From positions 2,501 through 66,500 of the forward strand of contig RPFO01000542.1 in assembly GCA_009746045.1 (NCBI GenBank): DNA of 64,000 nucleotides. The letters run 5' to 3'. The position numbers were made by a program, and so were the translations under genes. This stretch comes from Mesostigma viride. Taxonomy: Eukaryota > Streptophyta > Mesostigmatophyceae > Mesostigmatales > Mesostigmataceae. This document shows positions 63,242-64,000 of the stretch, one piece after another (positions within the stretch are counted from its first letter, which is position 1; each line of letters begins with the position of its first letter). A model generated the notes under the pieces. It did not search any database, was not told the DNA's origin, and was given only the letters and a program-made list of their open reading frames with translations.

Positions 63242-64000
63242 ATGTCAGAGCCTACCCCTCCGGCTGAGAGCTCGCTGCCGTCCCCGCCCCACCGGACCCT
63301 GAGCTGTATTTCGAGGCCCTTCCGGGCCGCTGGGTGTCGCGGTCCAGTTACCCGGGTGGCGTTGTGCAGCCGGCCCTCCAGGCCCAACATGCGGGTTTAG
63401 TCAGGGCGGCCCTCTTTGGGGTCACGTGGTACGGCCCTTCCCCTGATGAGCCGCACCAGCTTGTTTTGCACGGGTTCGACGATGCCGGGCACTGTTTGTT
63501 AGGGTGTGGTTCCCGCTGTCCGCCTTGGGACAGATAGCTGCGGTTCTCCAGTGCTCCCGAGTGTTCTCCTACCTTTCTACCCCTGTGGGCCGCACCTGCC
63601 TACGGGAGGTGTTCCCTGGCTTCCGGCTGAGGGTGATGCTGAGGTAGATGAGAACCCCTGCGACCTCTACGGGCCGTAGAATTCATGGAGATAGCTGATC
63701 AGTCGGCGGGATTAGCAGTTTGGTCCTGCCCCTACGGGCGCCCCAGCCGAGGTACATTATACTCCAGAATATTCAGCCTCGAGCGCTGCGTCCTCCTCCT
63801 CAGCGTCTGCTCCTCCCTCTCCGTCCCGTCGTCCCCACGGTCGACCCGGCGTGTTGCAGTGGAGCCTACCCCTTCGGGTTTGCCTGATCCTCTTTCGGCG
63901 ACGGTTCGGCTATGCAGGCTCAGATCCAGTCCCTGACCACGGCGTTCGGGGCCTTCTGGCGGCCCAAGCGCAGACTCCGGCCACGCCAGGTGGGGTGTCT
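63242..64000 (+). pseudogene. Extra sense ORF after integrase, copy B (partial)
   Basis: Begins MSEPTPPAESSLPSP at 63242 and follows the copy A ORF through TWYGPSPDEPHQLVLHGFDD, with several indels, until the window end. Confidence 0.55.

Larger units (their letters stand above)
55675..64000 (+). mobile_element. Ty3-type LTR retrotransposon, copy B (incomplete in window)
   Basis: Same family and gene order as copy A, on the plus strand and cut by the window end inside the extra 3' ORF. Coding DNA is close to copy A, but small indels break protease, RT, RNase H and integrase, so this copy is older or dead. Confidence 0.95.

Overview
This is a repeat-dense eukaryotic nuclear window. It shows spliceosomal GT-AG introns, long minisatellites, LTR, DIRS/PAT and LINE retrotransposons, and small TIR elements. 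No housekeeping gene is recognisable. The split-direct-repeat tyrosine-recombinase element resembles the PAT-like elements known from volvocine green algae, so a green or related alga is my best guess; the species is unknown. Layout: 1-11.46 kb is satellite DNA (27, 43, ~23, 48, 27 and 60 bp units), microsatellites, two TA-flanked MITE-like elements and one minus-strand candidate exon with GKE repeats. From 11.46 to 52.09 kb the window is one nested structure. A LINE (LINE-A, 12-bp target duplication at 11461-11472 and 52080-52091) is cut inside its reverse transcriptase, between RT motifs B and C, by a 35,287-bp element (12643-47929). That element has inverted terminal repeats and a 4-bp AATG target duplication. 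Removing it would reconnect the LINE reading frame. The 35-kb element carries two divergent gene blocks. The left, minus-strand block looks like one gene of nine exons (~2,430 aa, no family recognised). The right, plus-strand block has a three-exon transposase-like gene (~1,027 aa, possible DDE residues) and a small gene of 145 aa. About 25 near-palindromes centred on CTGCAG lie in its introns and gene flanks; I noticed none outside it. Its centre is a ~30-31 bp minisatellite. A young Ty3-type LTR retrotransposon (24112-34842, minus strand, two 559-bp LTRs) has inserted in that array, and a PAT/Ngaro-type DIRS element (35061-40560) lies just beyond it. Without the two retroelements the 35-kb element would be about 19 kb. 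From 52.09 to 64 kb there is a TIR element, a hairpin MITE, a LINE copy that has only ORF1 (LINE-B, 13-bp target duplication), and a second, decayed copy of the Ty3 element on the plus strand that runs off the window. The Ty3 family is unusual in three ways: a small ORF with a caulimovirus-VI/RNase-H1-type hybrid-binding domain before gag, a conserved candidate -1 frameshift site between RNase H and integrase, and an extra sense ORF after the chromodomain integrase. Many coding exons are broken by 1-nt changes in short homopolymers, even in elements that look recent, so some breaks may be assembly errors rather than decay.
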